From NCBI GenBank assembly GCA_000827495.1, contig KN817633.1, forward strand, positions 60,349-124,348: 64,000 nucleotides of DNA, written 5' to 3'. Below, one piece after another: positions 55,001 through 64,000 of this stretch; the stretch's first letter is position 1; each line of letters starts with the position of its first letter. The notes below the pieces were generated by a model that was not told where the DNA came from, made no database searches, and saw only the letters and a program-made list of their open reading frames with translations. This DNA comes from Hypholoma sublateritium FD-334 SS-4 (taxonomy: Eukaryota; Basidiomycota; Agaricomycetes; Agaricales; Strophariaceae). The position numbers were made by a program, and so were the translations under genes.

Positions 55001-56391
55001 ATGGATGCTCTATTTCGCGCGATTTCTGATTTCTTCACGAATAAACCCATCGTAACAGCTGCGAAAAGCCTTGACACGAATGAGGACTCAGATGTTGTTG
55101 AACAGCCTAGTGTAGCAGAGTCAGCACGCTGTGTGGTGCGTTCCTTATATCCGCTCTTCTCTGGGTCATGGCCATATGTCCAATTATACTGATCGGGCAG
55201 CATAGGTGTGTGTCGTCAACGTATGCACCAACGTCAACTCCGTGACATGCAGCGCTATGTGCAGAGACAGACTGTGCAGGGTGGGCCCGGCGAATGGAAA
55301 CATGTGCAATGTACGTATCGTGTATCCACCTACTACTTAGATCTGTCTAACCCGCTGACTGGAATGCGCACTCTAGTACTGCCACCGACGGCCCAAGCGC
55401 CCTGGACTGAGCCAGTGCAGTGCGGTGTGTGAGGAGAGCGCGAAGGTGGCGTGCCTACTCTGCAAGAGCCAGCCAAAGAACAGGCGGGCGTATCTGTGCG
55501 GCAAGTCCTGCAAACGCGTCGTCGAAAACTGGTCGCCATACCTTGTTCTCGAGGCGCCGCCGGGACACGTCACATTTGACATGGGTATGTATTTTCGGTT
55601 CTAGTCGTATCTGCGCAGCTCAGTATCTGCCGCTCAAGTGGAAGACAAGTTTAAAGAGGCGTGGAAATACTCTGGAACAGCTTCGCGGCCACCTGTCCGA
55701 AAGGTCCTCAAAGTAATTGGGACGAAGACATTTTTTGAGCCTTTTAACGAATATAAGTAGGCGCTCTTTTCATTCAACGTCGTTAGCCGAGGTTGAGGAT
55801 GTATTGCACAGGAAGCATATTGGAAATGTAGTATTCTGTTATCATGGCACCAAGAAAAGTTGCCAGCTCGGATCGGCTGATCAGACACAGCTCTGCTTCA
55901 CCGCAACCTGCGCCCTCTGCTCTATATTGCGGACGTCGTTCAGGACGGACTTAGCAGGCTCGTACACGGCGTAAGCCACAGCCTCGTTTACCTCACGTCA
56001 ACGTGGCATTTATAAAATCTGACGGTATCGTTCAGATTTGGATCCGGTATATACACCTCCACTGCTTCAAATAAGTACGTCGCGCAGCCTGGGGTTCTTT
56101 TCATTTTGATTATTAAAGCATATTAGGGCATATAATTACACGGGCAATGGTACTGGGGCGATTATTGTGTCTACCGTCGCGCTGGGAAATGTCCGCCACG
56201 TAAATGCTTTCAATGAGGTCAGGTCCTGCCCGGAGGGGTTTGATTCGGTATGTGTTAGGATACATTTTTTCCTTCCCAAGCTTAGTAATTCTGTATAGGT
56301 GGTATTTGATCGGGGGGTAAACGGGTCGCTGAATGAAACGATTGTCTACAACGACAATGCAATTCGCCCTGTGTATATAATATTGTTCTAA
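55001..56391 (+). CDS. Cys-rich PARP-like ADP-ribosyltransferase
   Basis: Seen, as eight exons: 55001-55135, 55206-55310, 55377-55584, 55639-55756, 55812-55970, 56036-56074, 56127-56247, 56299-56391, giving 325 residues. Two Cys-rich zinc-finger-like segments come first (VCTNVNSVTCSAMCRDRLC and CNYCHRRPKRPGLSQCSAVC; ACLLCKSQPKNRRAYLCGKSC). A linker WSPYLVLEAPPGHVTFDM leads to the PARP catalytic core: VVFCYHGTKKSCQLG (His of the H-Y-E triad), TATCALCSILRTSF, FGSGIYTSTASNK (Tyr), GAIIVSTVALGNV and LNETIVYNDNAIRPVYIILF. Known: PARP-fold enzymes move ADP-ribose from NAD. The Cys-rich plus PARP layout is, from memory, one found in agaricomycete proteins. The last triad residue lies where Glu is expected; here the segment is NETIVYN, which does hold Glu. 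Substrate unknown; probably complete apart from the uncertain 5' end. Confidence 0.86.
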
Positions 56392-56625
56392 CCAGCGGAT
56401 GATTCTTCCCGAAAACTAATCCCTAAACGTTTTTACCCCCATAATCTCTGCTGTTATAACAAGAACGTAGAAATTCCAATTAGAACTCGTTAAAGAGGCA
56501 ACTTGAAAGTCCAGAAGATGATAGATATAATCATATATATTATATTTATTAGGATTGATTGAAGATTCATTCGGGGAATAAAATTATGCGTTGTGTGACA
56601 AAGAAAAATAATCAAGCAATTGCAG
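56392..56625. other. Intergenic before tRNA-Gly copy 3
   Basis: About 230 AT-rich bases of 3' flank. The minus-strand tRNA at 56626-56697 sits between the PARP-like gene and the epsin gene. Nothing else was seen. Confidence 0.4.
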
Positions 56626-56697
56626 TACACCGAAGGGGAGTCGAACCCCTGCCGCTTGCTTGGAAGGCAAGCATGATAACCGCTTCACCATCGGTGT
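56626..56697 (-). tRNA. tRNA-Gly (anticodon UCC), copy 3
   Basis: 72 nt on the minus strand, identical in sequence to copies 1 and 2, with the same cloverleaf and anticodon. A T-rich run on the minus strand follows shortly (about 56610). It is the only copy in this orientation. Confidence 0.95.
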
Positions 56698-56806
56698 GGC
56701 ATTCAAGATTTTCACATACAGAGTATTCATGAGCGTGGGGACCACTCGGTAATCGTATCAAATATGCTGTGCTGTGATAACTCAAACCTCCTTCCGTGCC
56801 GCCATC

Positions 56807-58567
56807 ATGCAACACTTTGGCAAGGCCGCACTTCGCGTCACCAAGAATTACACCAAAGGGTACTCGGATACTCAGTCCAAGGTCCGAGATGCCACCTCCA
56901 ACGACCCCTGGGGTCCATCGGGCACACAGATGAACGAGATTGCGCAGCTAACGTACAACCAGTGAGTGGCCCGGCGGCGGAGATGCGCAGGCGTTGACGA
57001 TTCGCCAGGAACGACTTCATCGAGATCATGGAAATGCTCGACAAGCGCCTCAACGACAAGGGCAAGAACTGGCGCCATGTGTTCAAGGTACGCCGCCACT
57101 GTGCTCGTGTGCTGCGCCGCTGATGACCAGCGCAGAGCTTGACCGTGCTGGACTACTGTCTGCACCAGGGCTCGGAGAACGTCGTCATCTACTTCCGCGA
57201 TAACATCTACGTGATCAAGACGCTGAAGGAATTCCAGTACATGGACGAGGACGGCAAGGACCAGGGCGCGAATGTGCGCCAGAAGGCAAAGGACATCACG
57301 AATCTCCTCCAGGATGAGTCACGGCTCCGCGAGGAACGGCGGACGAGAGCGTCGATGCGCGATCGCATGATTCGGGGCGTAGGCGGCGACGAGGAGCCGA
57401 TAGATGAGAATGAGCTCCGGCGGGGTGACACCGGGCTCGCGGGGAAGCGGCCGAACCGGGATGAGGACGAGCTGCGGCGTGCAATCGAGGAGAGCAAGAA
57501 GTCTCTGGCGCAGGACCGGTTGACCGCTGAAGAGCGCGACCTACAGGAGGCGCTCAAGCTCAGCAAGCAGGAGGAGGAGAAGCGCAAGCAGGACATGGAC
57601 AACTCGAATGCGACCGCCCTGTTTGATGACTCGAACCAACTGTATGTGTCTATCTAGCCATCTACGTGGATCGCGATGCTGAACACAAGGACCAGGCCGC
57701 CGCCTCAGAGCAACAACCCTTTCCCGCTTATCGATCCTACTCCGTATGCTACCGGGCTACAGCCGCAATTCACTGTGCAGCCGCAATTCACCCAAATGCA
57801 GCCTCAGTTCACGGCGTTTAACCCGTACCAGCAGCAGGCGCAGGCGGAGCAGGAGGCAATGCAGGCCGAGTACCTTCGCCAACAGCAAATGTTTGCGCTC
57901 CAACAACAGCAGGCGCAGCAGCAGCAGCAGCAGCAGGAAGAGTGGCTGCGCCAACAACAGCTGATGCAGCAACAACAACAGCAGCAGAACCTATTCGCCC
58001 AGCAGGCCATCGCTCTGCAGCCGACAGGATTCGGGTGCGTATCCTCTCACCTCGGTCCCCGTCCAACTTTAATTAATTCTTAATTGTGTTTGAGCAGGAA
58101 CAACAACCCCTTCGCTCCGGCCTCGCCCGCGTCGCTCTCGCCGTCCCCCAACCCGCCGTTCCCACAGCGCGTATCGCCCTCATTCAACCTCACGGGCACG
58201 TATGACAACCATCCGACTTCGAACCTGTCCTCGCTCTCGTCGTCGCCCCAGCCGCCCCAGCAGCAGCAGCAGCAGCCACAGGGCCGCCCGATCGTGGTGA
58301 AGACGAAGGATCAGAACGAGGCGCTCGCCGCGCTCTTCGCCGACCGCGAGGGCGGGCAGGACACGTTCGGCAATGTCGGTCAGCTGAGGTGCGTCTGCGT
58401 TGCTGCGCTTGGTCCGCTTTTGGGAGTGCGGCTGACGGTCTTTTTTTAGGTACGGCTACACAGACGCGGGCCGGACGGTGCTGGCGCAGCAGAAGACGGG
58501 CCACAACCCGTTCGCGATCCAGCAGCAGCAGCAACAGCAGAACGAGCGGCCTTTCTTTGATATTTAG
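56807..58567 (+). CDS. ENT1: Epsin (ENTH domain, ubiquitin-interacting motifs, NPF motifs)
   Basis: Seen: MQHFGKAALRVTKNYTKGYS, then KVRDATSNDPWGPSGTQMNE and IAQLTYNQ spliced to NDFIEIMEMLDKRLNDKGKN and WRHVFK, spliced to SLTVLDYCLHQGSENVV: the ENTH domain. Two ubiquitin-interacting motifs follow (DELRRAIEESKKS; RDLQEALKLSKQE). Three NPF motifs (NNPFPLIDP, NNNPFAPASP, HNPFAIQQ) bind EH-domain partners, and a long Gln-rich tract is broken by CAG-type repeats (about 57905-57990). Ends NERPFFDI. Known: epsins bind PtdIns(4,5)P2 and clathrin adaptors and take ubiquitylated cargo into endocytic vesicles. The start at 56807 is chosen because the ENTH domain of the family begins at this Met; 33 bases upstream is another in-frame ATG. 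Complete. Confidence 0.94.
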
Positions 58568-61456
58568 GTAGATATTGGACAGTGGCCGCGTACACCATCG
58601 CTCCACCGCTTCCCTATGTCGCTGTCCGTCTCAAAATTCCGGCATGCGCTCTACATAATTCCGGCCCACGTCTATCCCGCGGCGGTCTCGTAAGTACTTG
58701 CACGCTTTCCTTTCCATTTCCTTTTCCAGGCTTTTCGGTTTCGCCAGCGCACCCTCCTTATTATTTTTTGAACTTTTTTGTTTATATTTCTAGTATCGAC
58801 TCCTCCCCATCCCTATCCCGCTCACTTGATCGTCTTTCTAACTCGTAACTTCTATCCCGTCGGACGCAATGATTATATATACCAATCTCATCGCTTCATG
58901 TCGGAATTCAGTCTAAGTTGTGTCAACAACGTGAGTCGGTGGGCTGGATGCGTGGCTAGCGGATATAAGGAGCCTGACTCGGATGGTGCGCGTCTGTCTG
59001 TCACTACTAGAGAGACGTCGCCGTTGGCGGTTCAATATCAATATTCAATATCAATCCTCGCTTGGGAAATAGCAGTATAAGTACGGCGCTACATAAAGCA
59101 GGAGGCAAAAACCAACGAATTTTGAACGAATTAAACCGCATGAAACCACGCTACTAAGCATGGTGGGAATAAATAATTATATGACTGTACAGAAGATGAA
59201 ACGTATCTGTGAACGCCGACGGCTTTGGACTACAATCTGGTATCCCCTCTGACAAGTTTTCTGGTAGAAAACTAGGGAATTCTCAGCTTGAGACTAAACT
59301 GGCAGCTTGTGCTTTTCAAAAGCAGAAGTTATAGATGAGAATTGGCTTTCCCATAAGCAATAAGGTAGCAAAAACAACAAAGTAGATCGAGGGTACCTGC
59401 GCCCTCTAAACACGACGCGCTGTAGTTTGGACTTGACAGAGATGTAGGGGTCGACGCGCACGGATGAGCTTCGGACATTACATGTGAATTCTTTTCTATT
59501 TTCATTATTTTCATTTTTTTTTCTCTTATTCTTTTGGACACCCAGCCTATTGATGGGGGAAAACCAATGGAGGCGTGCGATTCACACTATTTAGGGCGCA
59601 AATCACAAATCACAGTATGAATCAGTCCCACGCCCTCACGTCTGTCACAATGCAATCGCCCGCCGCCGCCGCCTCGTACTCCTCTGCCATCTCATCGCCG
59701 TCCGCCGTCCCGCCTCCGCCGCTTCCAGCTGCTGCTGCGGACACGCGTCCCACCCGCGGGAGCATGTGTCGCCGCCGATAACCGTGCCGTGACGGCCGTG
59801 CCCAACCCGCGCCCTGCCATTGCATGGGCTCACACCTTTCCCCCCGCACGTACGCGTGGACGCGTGCAAAACGAAACACCCACCCTCACGAACTTGCCCC
59901 GTATCATCCACGACGGCGAGACTGAGATTACCCATCCAGACATCGCGCGCGCGCCCTGCAGCGCCCGTACATGCCAGGGAGCGGCAGATCTGTGTCCACG
60001 CGTGGCACCCCATATCCGCCCCAGAACCGCGTGTGCATGTATGCCCGCTGCAGTCGGGGAGCATGTACGACGTGGGGCGTGACACCCGTTATGTATCGTG
60101 GGGTCAGGTGGTGCGGTGCGCGGTGGTATGTTTGAGAGGTGTGGCTGCGCGCTCTGGCTAACTGGGTGCTGAGTGTGACGCGCGCTGATCCGAGCCACTC
60201 ACGAGACGCCCCAGATGCAGTATAAACGGGAATATATCGAGAGCGAAATCCGCTGCGACCAGGTGCGCTGTAACCCCTTGGCGGCATGTCGACGCGCATC
60301 CCCCCAATGCAAGGAAATCACCAGCGCGCGTACGTCAGTAGCAGTGCCGCGCACAAGCCAATCGGTGCAAACGACGGCGCCGTTCCACCGCAATACAATC
60401 TTCAGTCACCCTCTCCGCATTCGCGCTGTGCGCTGGACGAGGATCGGCTGTGAACGCGTGAAAACCGCGATGTCAACTAACGAGTCGGCGGCCGAGAAGC
60501 CATCGCACACTCGTATCCTCGCGTTCACGCTGGGCGCGAGGCCACGTATCGGCGACGACGTCAAATGCGGATCGGTGCATGCTCTCCACCTCGCCTGCGA
60601 TGAGTCGACGAGGCGGCGACAAAGCGCATGCGACCTTGCGCGCTCGCGCTCTCCTCACGGCATACGCGCTGCGCACGCCACACGGTTTTTGGATAGGCAA
60701 CAAGCGTGCAGCACGAATCCGGGCATCGAATCGATGGCCGTGCACCCATCGCGCACATACTGCTCCTCGCTCGCGATGAGGCAATGACGCTGCGACGGGG
60801 CGAAACTCGAGAGAAACAAAGCTGCTGCTGCTGCTGCTCATCATAACACCCAAACGACGCGCAAACGGCTCGGACGCCGCACGACGATGCGGCTCGTGTG
60901 TGTGTAGACAGCGAATATGCTTAATGTACAAAATAATATACGTTCTATTGGTGTATACAATAGCATAGTAAATTGAGATGACTCTAGGTATTGATGGCGA
61001 GATTGAGCGTGCTGCGCGGGGTCGAGTTCACCAGGCCGCGATGCACGACGGCGTGGAGCCTCCACAATGCGACTTGGATACCCGTGCCCCGCCTCTTTGC
61101 ATTTGCGCTGCGCGCGCGGACCCCGGTGATACGCTGCCAAGCGTACTGCGTGCGAATAACGGCGACGAGCAAATGAATAGAAAATGAAATGAAAATGATA
61201 CGAGATACGCAGAAGCTTGACGAAGAGTGCGTGGGGGTGCGAGGGTGTTCCTACACGGCTTCTAGCCAACCGGGAACCGAGGTCGATGGAGTGTAAGCTG
61301 CAGCGTCAGCTTCGAAGCACTCTGAAGTACGACGATGGTATGTGACAATAGAAATACGAGGGAGAGAGCGAGTACGAGATGTAGAACGACGAATTAATGC
61401 ATGAATGAATTAGTCAATTGTTTTTCTTGTACATGATGCTACACAGTTTTTATACC
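58568..61456. other. About 2.9 kb without a recognisable gene, right of epsin
   Basis: GC-rich in places (59.6-61.2 kb), with several long open frames on both strands at the same place (for example 59645-60085 minus against 59820-60161 plus, and 60215-60787 plus against 60473-60931 minus). None resembles a protein I know. A (GCT)6 run lies at 60821-60838. No RNA gene was recognised. Confidence 0.5.
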
Positions 61457-61480
61457 TACAGTTATTCACCGGCCAGTGAC
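61457..61480 (+). repeat. Left terminal inverted repeat
   Basis: 24 bases that pair with 62375-62398. Directly followed by a second GGCC-rich motif (ACCGGCCATCACCG) that recurs in inverted form near 62190. Confidence 0.8.
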
Positions 61481-62374
61481 CGGCCATCACCGAGTGACCA
61501 GTCCTCCCTCCTATACACTCAAATCTTGATGAATCTCTTTGATTCTTTTTGTAGAATCTTTGTTTTAGGCAGTAGAATACATATAAGCACCATAAAAGTT
61601 GCAGAATTCTGTCATTGTACCTCAAGAGCTTTTTTATTAGCCAAAAAAACACGAAATTTAACTAGTAAAATATTTGCATGCTCAATATCACCATCTAGAA
61701 GTTCGAAAACATAGTAATTTGCATGCATACAAGTACACTATTGATCAGATATGTTATATCTACACTTATGTAACTTTAATCCCTCAGATTTCAAAGTATT
61801 TCTTCCTCACTGTGCTCTATNCTTGATAGATAAGATATAAGCAATTAGTGCAAAGTCNTCACACAGTCTATATGTCATNCATTGACTGAAATTTGAGACA
61901 ACAGTGTTTATTTGGTGTATAAATAACTAANNACTATTCACCCATTCAAAAATCAGGCAAGGTANAGCCAATATCATTGAATTATCAACAAGTAGAAGTT
62001 GAATAAAAGCACAAAAAGTGGCTCAAGTACAGTCTTTCAGCTGAGCATTAAATATAGCAATAATCAAGTCTTATTTTATTAAAAAAGTATGCAGGTATAC
62101 TTATAGGAGTATACCAATGCTCCTGTGCAAGTGAATTGGGTGGGCAAGGACGACGAGGCGTCGAATTGTGGCACCGATCACTGGCCGGTGATGGCCGGCT
62201 TCAGCTTGGAGTTGTACTTGCCACATTGTCAGCGTTCTTATGGAATACACAGTGGAGTAAAAAATACAAAAAAAATATGTACATGTAGATGAGACCTTAT
62301 AAAAAATCCACAAGTAATTTTATAGGCTGACGTTTAGTGAGCGTTGTGCAATGCTCCCATTACGCAAATCACGT

Positions 62375-62398
62375 GTCACTGGCCGGTGAATAACTGTA
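62375..62398 (-). repeat. Right terminal inverted repeat
   Basis: Reverse complement of 61457-61480 without mismatch. The next bases (TTTTG) differ from the left flank, so any target duplication is only TA. Confidence 0.8.
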
Positions 62399-64000
62399 TT
62401 TTGTGTACAGTAATTTGTATATAAATTCGTATGAATATATGGGACAGAATGGAGAGAATGAGTAAGTAGAACATATATGAAAGTAAATGGAAATAAAAGT
62501 AACGAACAAAGAGGCAGTGCGTTACCGCGTGTACGGGCGCCTAAATTTAACAATGTGTCGGTTGTCGTGTTTCGGTGAATTATCAAGAGCGGGCCGGGTA
62601 CGGATACTACGTGTGCCGGTGACGAATGTTGGGGAATGTAAATCCGCGAGCCAGGTCCCCCCGTACGGTCGGCGACCACTGCAAGCTTCATTTCAGATTT
62701 AGACCCCCCATCATGACAATGCAGTAAGCGAATGTCGTTCGGTGGCTATCTTTAGTCCCATTCCCAGGACCTAGTGTCGGAGGGTCTGACGCCCCAATAC
62801 GGGACAATTCACCTCGTTTGTGGTGTAGCATTGTAATATAGACCATTCTGTCCTCCTTGAAAAAAATTTGAGTGAAAAAAGCATAAGAAAACGAGGGATA
62901 CCTACTTTGGTGTCACAACCCACTCTCGGGCGACCCTTAGCATGGTCAGGGACATCATCAACTAACTCGGCTCCCGTTCCCACTGCCAGGGCGCGTTTCG
63001 GATGGCGCTTATGATATTGTCGAGTAGATTAGAAATTCAGGTCTTGTTAGTCGAGCTACGGATATAGTAAGTGAAATAGGCGCTCGTCGTCAGTGCAAAG
63101 ACGTGCGCCGTGACGCGACAGCATGGACATCTTCAACTATGTAGCTTGATTTCTGGCACTCATGACATCATAAAGTTAAATCGACGAAATTGTAGTCCAC
63201 GACGTCGGTGAGCTGCACATGGAGCTTGAGATATAGAAAAACAAACAGGCGCTCATCGCAAATATTCAAGCAAGTGTGTCTTTGGCACTTGCTTCTAAAC
63301 TCGCGAAGCAAGTACATGCAGTGGAGCAGGATCACAGTGCTCGTAGACTCAGTGCTCGTAGACTTGGAGTGCCGCAGTGTGGTTGCAGGGCTCTGTTATC
63401 CGACCGGTGCTCTAATAGGGCAACAAATATCTTGATGAAATGTTATATTTTGTAAGTATTACTCGTTTGAAGTTAACATAGCCGTGCAAAGTTTGAAATA
63501 ACAACAGTTGGTTATGAAGTACCTGGCTTGCCTTGAATCTAAGCAATCCCTTTAATGACTCACTGAATGTGATTACAATAAAATATGTCGGATAAGAATA
63601 AGTGTTGTGTATCACACAATCTAGCTAAGTTGCTTGTCGAGCTGAGAAGCAATTTCGTCTGGGTGATGATAATCTACTATTCACGAGAAGTATTTGCGGT
63701 ATTCAGAACCTGGGCTTGCNAAGTTCNAGACAATACAACTAGGTTGGGCACTAACATTGTTAAGTCACAGAGNAACNCGTTATATATGGTACACTGACAC
63801 AGGAAANGATTTATCAAGNGCTTACTATTGATTATCTGCGTACCGTTAAATAATTCAAGTGCCGAGAGCAATCCCGCGGTATCCCGTATGAGAGCNCCGC
63901 NTGTATTTAGGTGTGATATAGTACGTATATTACGCATTTTATTATTTGTAGCACTATAGAACGGCACAAGTACGCACAGAATCGCACAGACGACCAGCTT
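62399..64000. other. AT-rich tail with ambiguous bases, no supported gene
   Basis: About 1.6 kb. A minus-strand frame at 62771-62983 reads TGAELVDDVPDHAKGRPRVG followed by a splice-like GTAGGT, and could be a fragment of a repeat-encoded or unknown protein. A plus-strand frame around 63215-63400 has a coiled-coil look (Ala/Leu/Lys/Gln-rich) but is broken. Several N positions occur at 63720-63901. No gene is called. Confidence 0.4.

Larger units (their letters stand above)
61457..62398. mobile_element. Non-autonomous TIR element (MITE-like, TA-flanked)
   Basis: Two 24-base inverted repeats at the ends match perfectly: TACAGTTATTCACCGGCCAG plus TGAC at 61457-61480, and its reverse complement at 62375-62398. 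If the outer TA is a target-site duplication, the terminal repeats are 22 bases starting CAGTTATTC, as in Tc1/mariner-like elements. The interior (about 0.9 kb) is AT-rich, has no transposase-like frame and includes ambiguous bases. A subterminal inverted copy of CACCGGCCAGTGA and CCGGCCATCACCG sits at about 62164-62200. The mover is presumably elsewhere in the genome. Confidence 0.8.

Noticed and set aside
55757..55811. Apparent frameshift in the PARP-like gene between FNEYK and the catalytic His block
   Set aside because: A normal 55-nt intron ending GCACAG restores the frame; the gene is intact.
60215..60787. 190-codon frame in the GC-rich region
   Set aside because: Overlaps equally long frames on the other strand and has no recognisable domain.
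61457..64000. A CRISPR array or LTR retrotransposon at the right end
   Set aside because: No regular short repeats with spacers and no pair of long direct repeats were seen; the TIR element explains the only clear structure.

Overview
The window is nuclear DNA of a filamentous basidiomycete, most likely an agaricomycete (mushroom-forming) fungus. The evidence is dense genes cut by many short introns of about 50-60 nt, mushroom-type families (DUF6534 membrane protein, F-box-like proteins, HET protein, Cys-rich PARP-like protein, short Kre9/Knh1-like secreted proteins), and housekeeping genes with fungal domain architecture (Prm10, Nup84, Noc1, Mef1, epsin). Assignments come from reading motifs by eye; no database search was run.

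Layout. 1-1811 (-): 5' part of an adenylate-forming (AMP-binding) gene running off the left edge. 2715-6034 (-): Prm10/ThrE-type membrane protein. 6787-15216 (-): large multidomain polyketide synthase ordered adenylation-ACP-KS-AT-DH-KR-ACP, whose N-terminal ligase is a close paralogue of the left-edge gene. 16343-19374 (+): Nup84/Nup107, convergent with 19600-20591 (-), the histone-fold Dpb4/POLE3. 21630-23243 (+): intronless HET protein. 23736-25725 (-): DUF6534 membrane protein. 26726-30405 (+): Mam3/CNNM-type DUF21-CBS protein. 30.6-35.0 kb: two tandem blocks of about 1.9-2.0 kb, each holding a small secreted Kre9-like gene; a third, more diverged copy lies at 40579-41151. 36433-40115 (+): Noc1/Mak21. 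42257-43590 (-) and 52853-54234 (+): F-box-like proteins. 44666-46622 (-): chitin deacetylase. 47869-48569 (+): proteasome beta-4. 49509-52306 (+): mitochondrial EF-G. 55001-56391 (+): Cys-rich PARP-like ADP-ribosyltransferase with a duplicated 5' exon. 56807-58567 (+): epsin. Three identical tRNA-Gly(UCC) genes lie at 26.4, 42.0 and 56.6 kb.

The right end (58.6-64 kb) has no recognisable gene. It holds a 0.94-kb terminal-inverted-repeat element (61457-62398) and AT-rich sequence with scattered ambiguous bases, which suggests repeat-rich or poorly resolved DNA.

The region most worth attention is the synthase locus at 1-15.2 kb. Its gene suggests a partially reducing polyketide synthase primed by its own fused acyl-adenylating domain, with a second copy of that loading domain 5 kb beyond its 3' end. 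Other points worth a second look are the tandem block duplication with a conserved core promoter, the exon duplication in the PARP-like gene, and an 18-nt microexon leading into the metal site of the chitin deacetylase.
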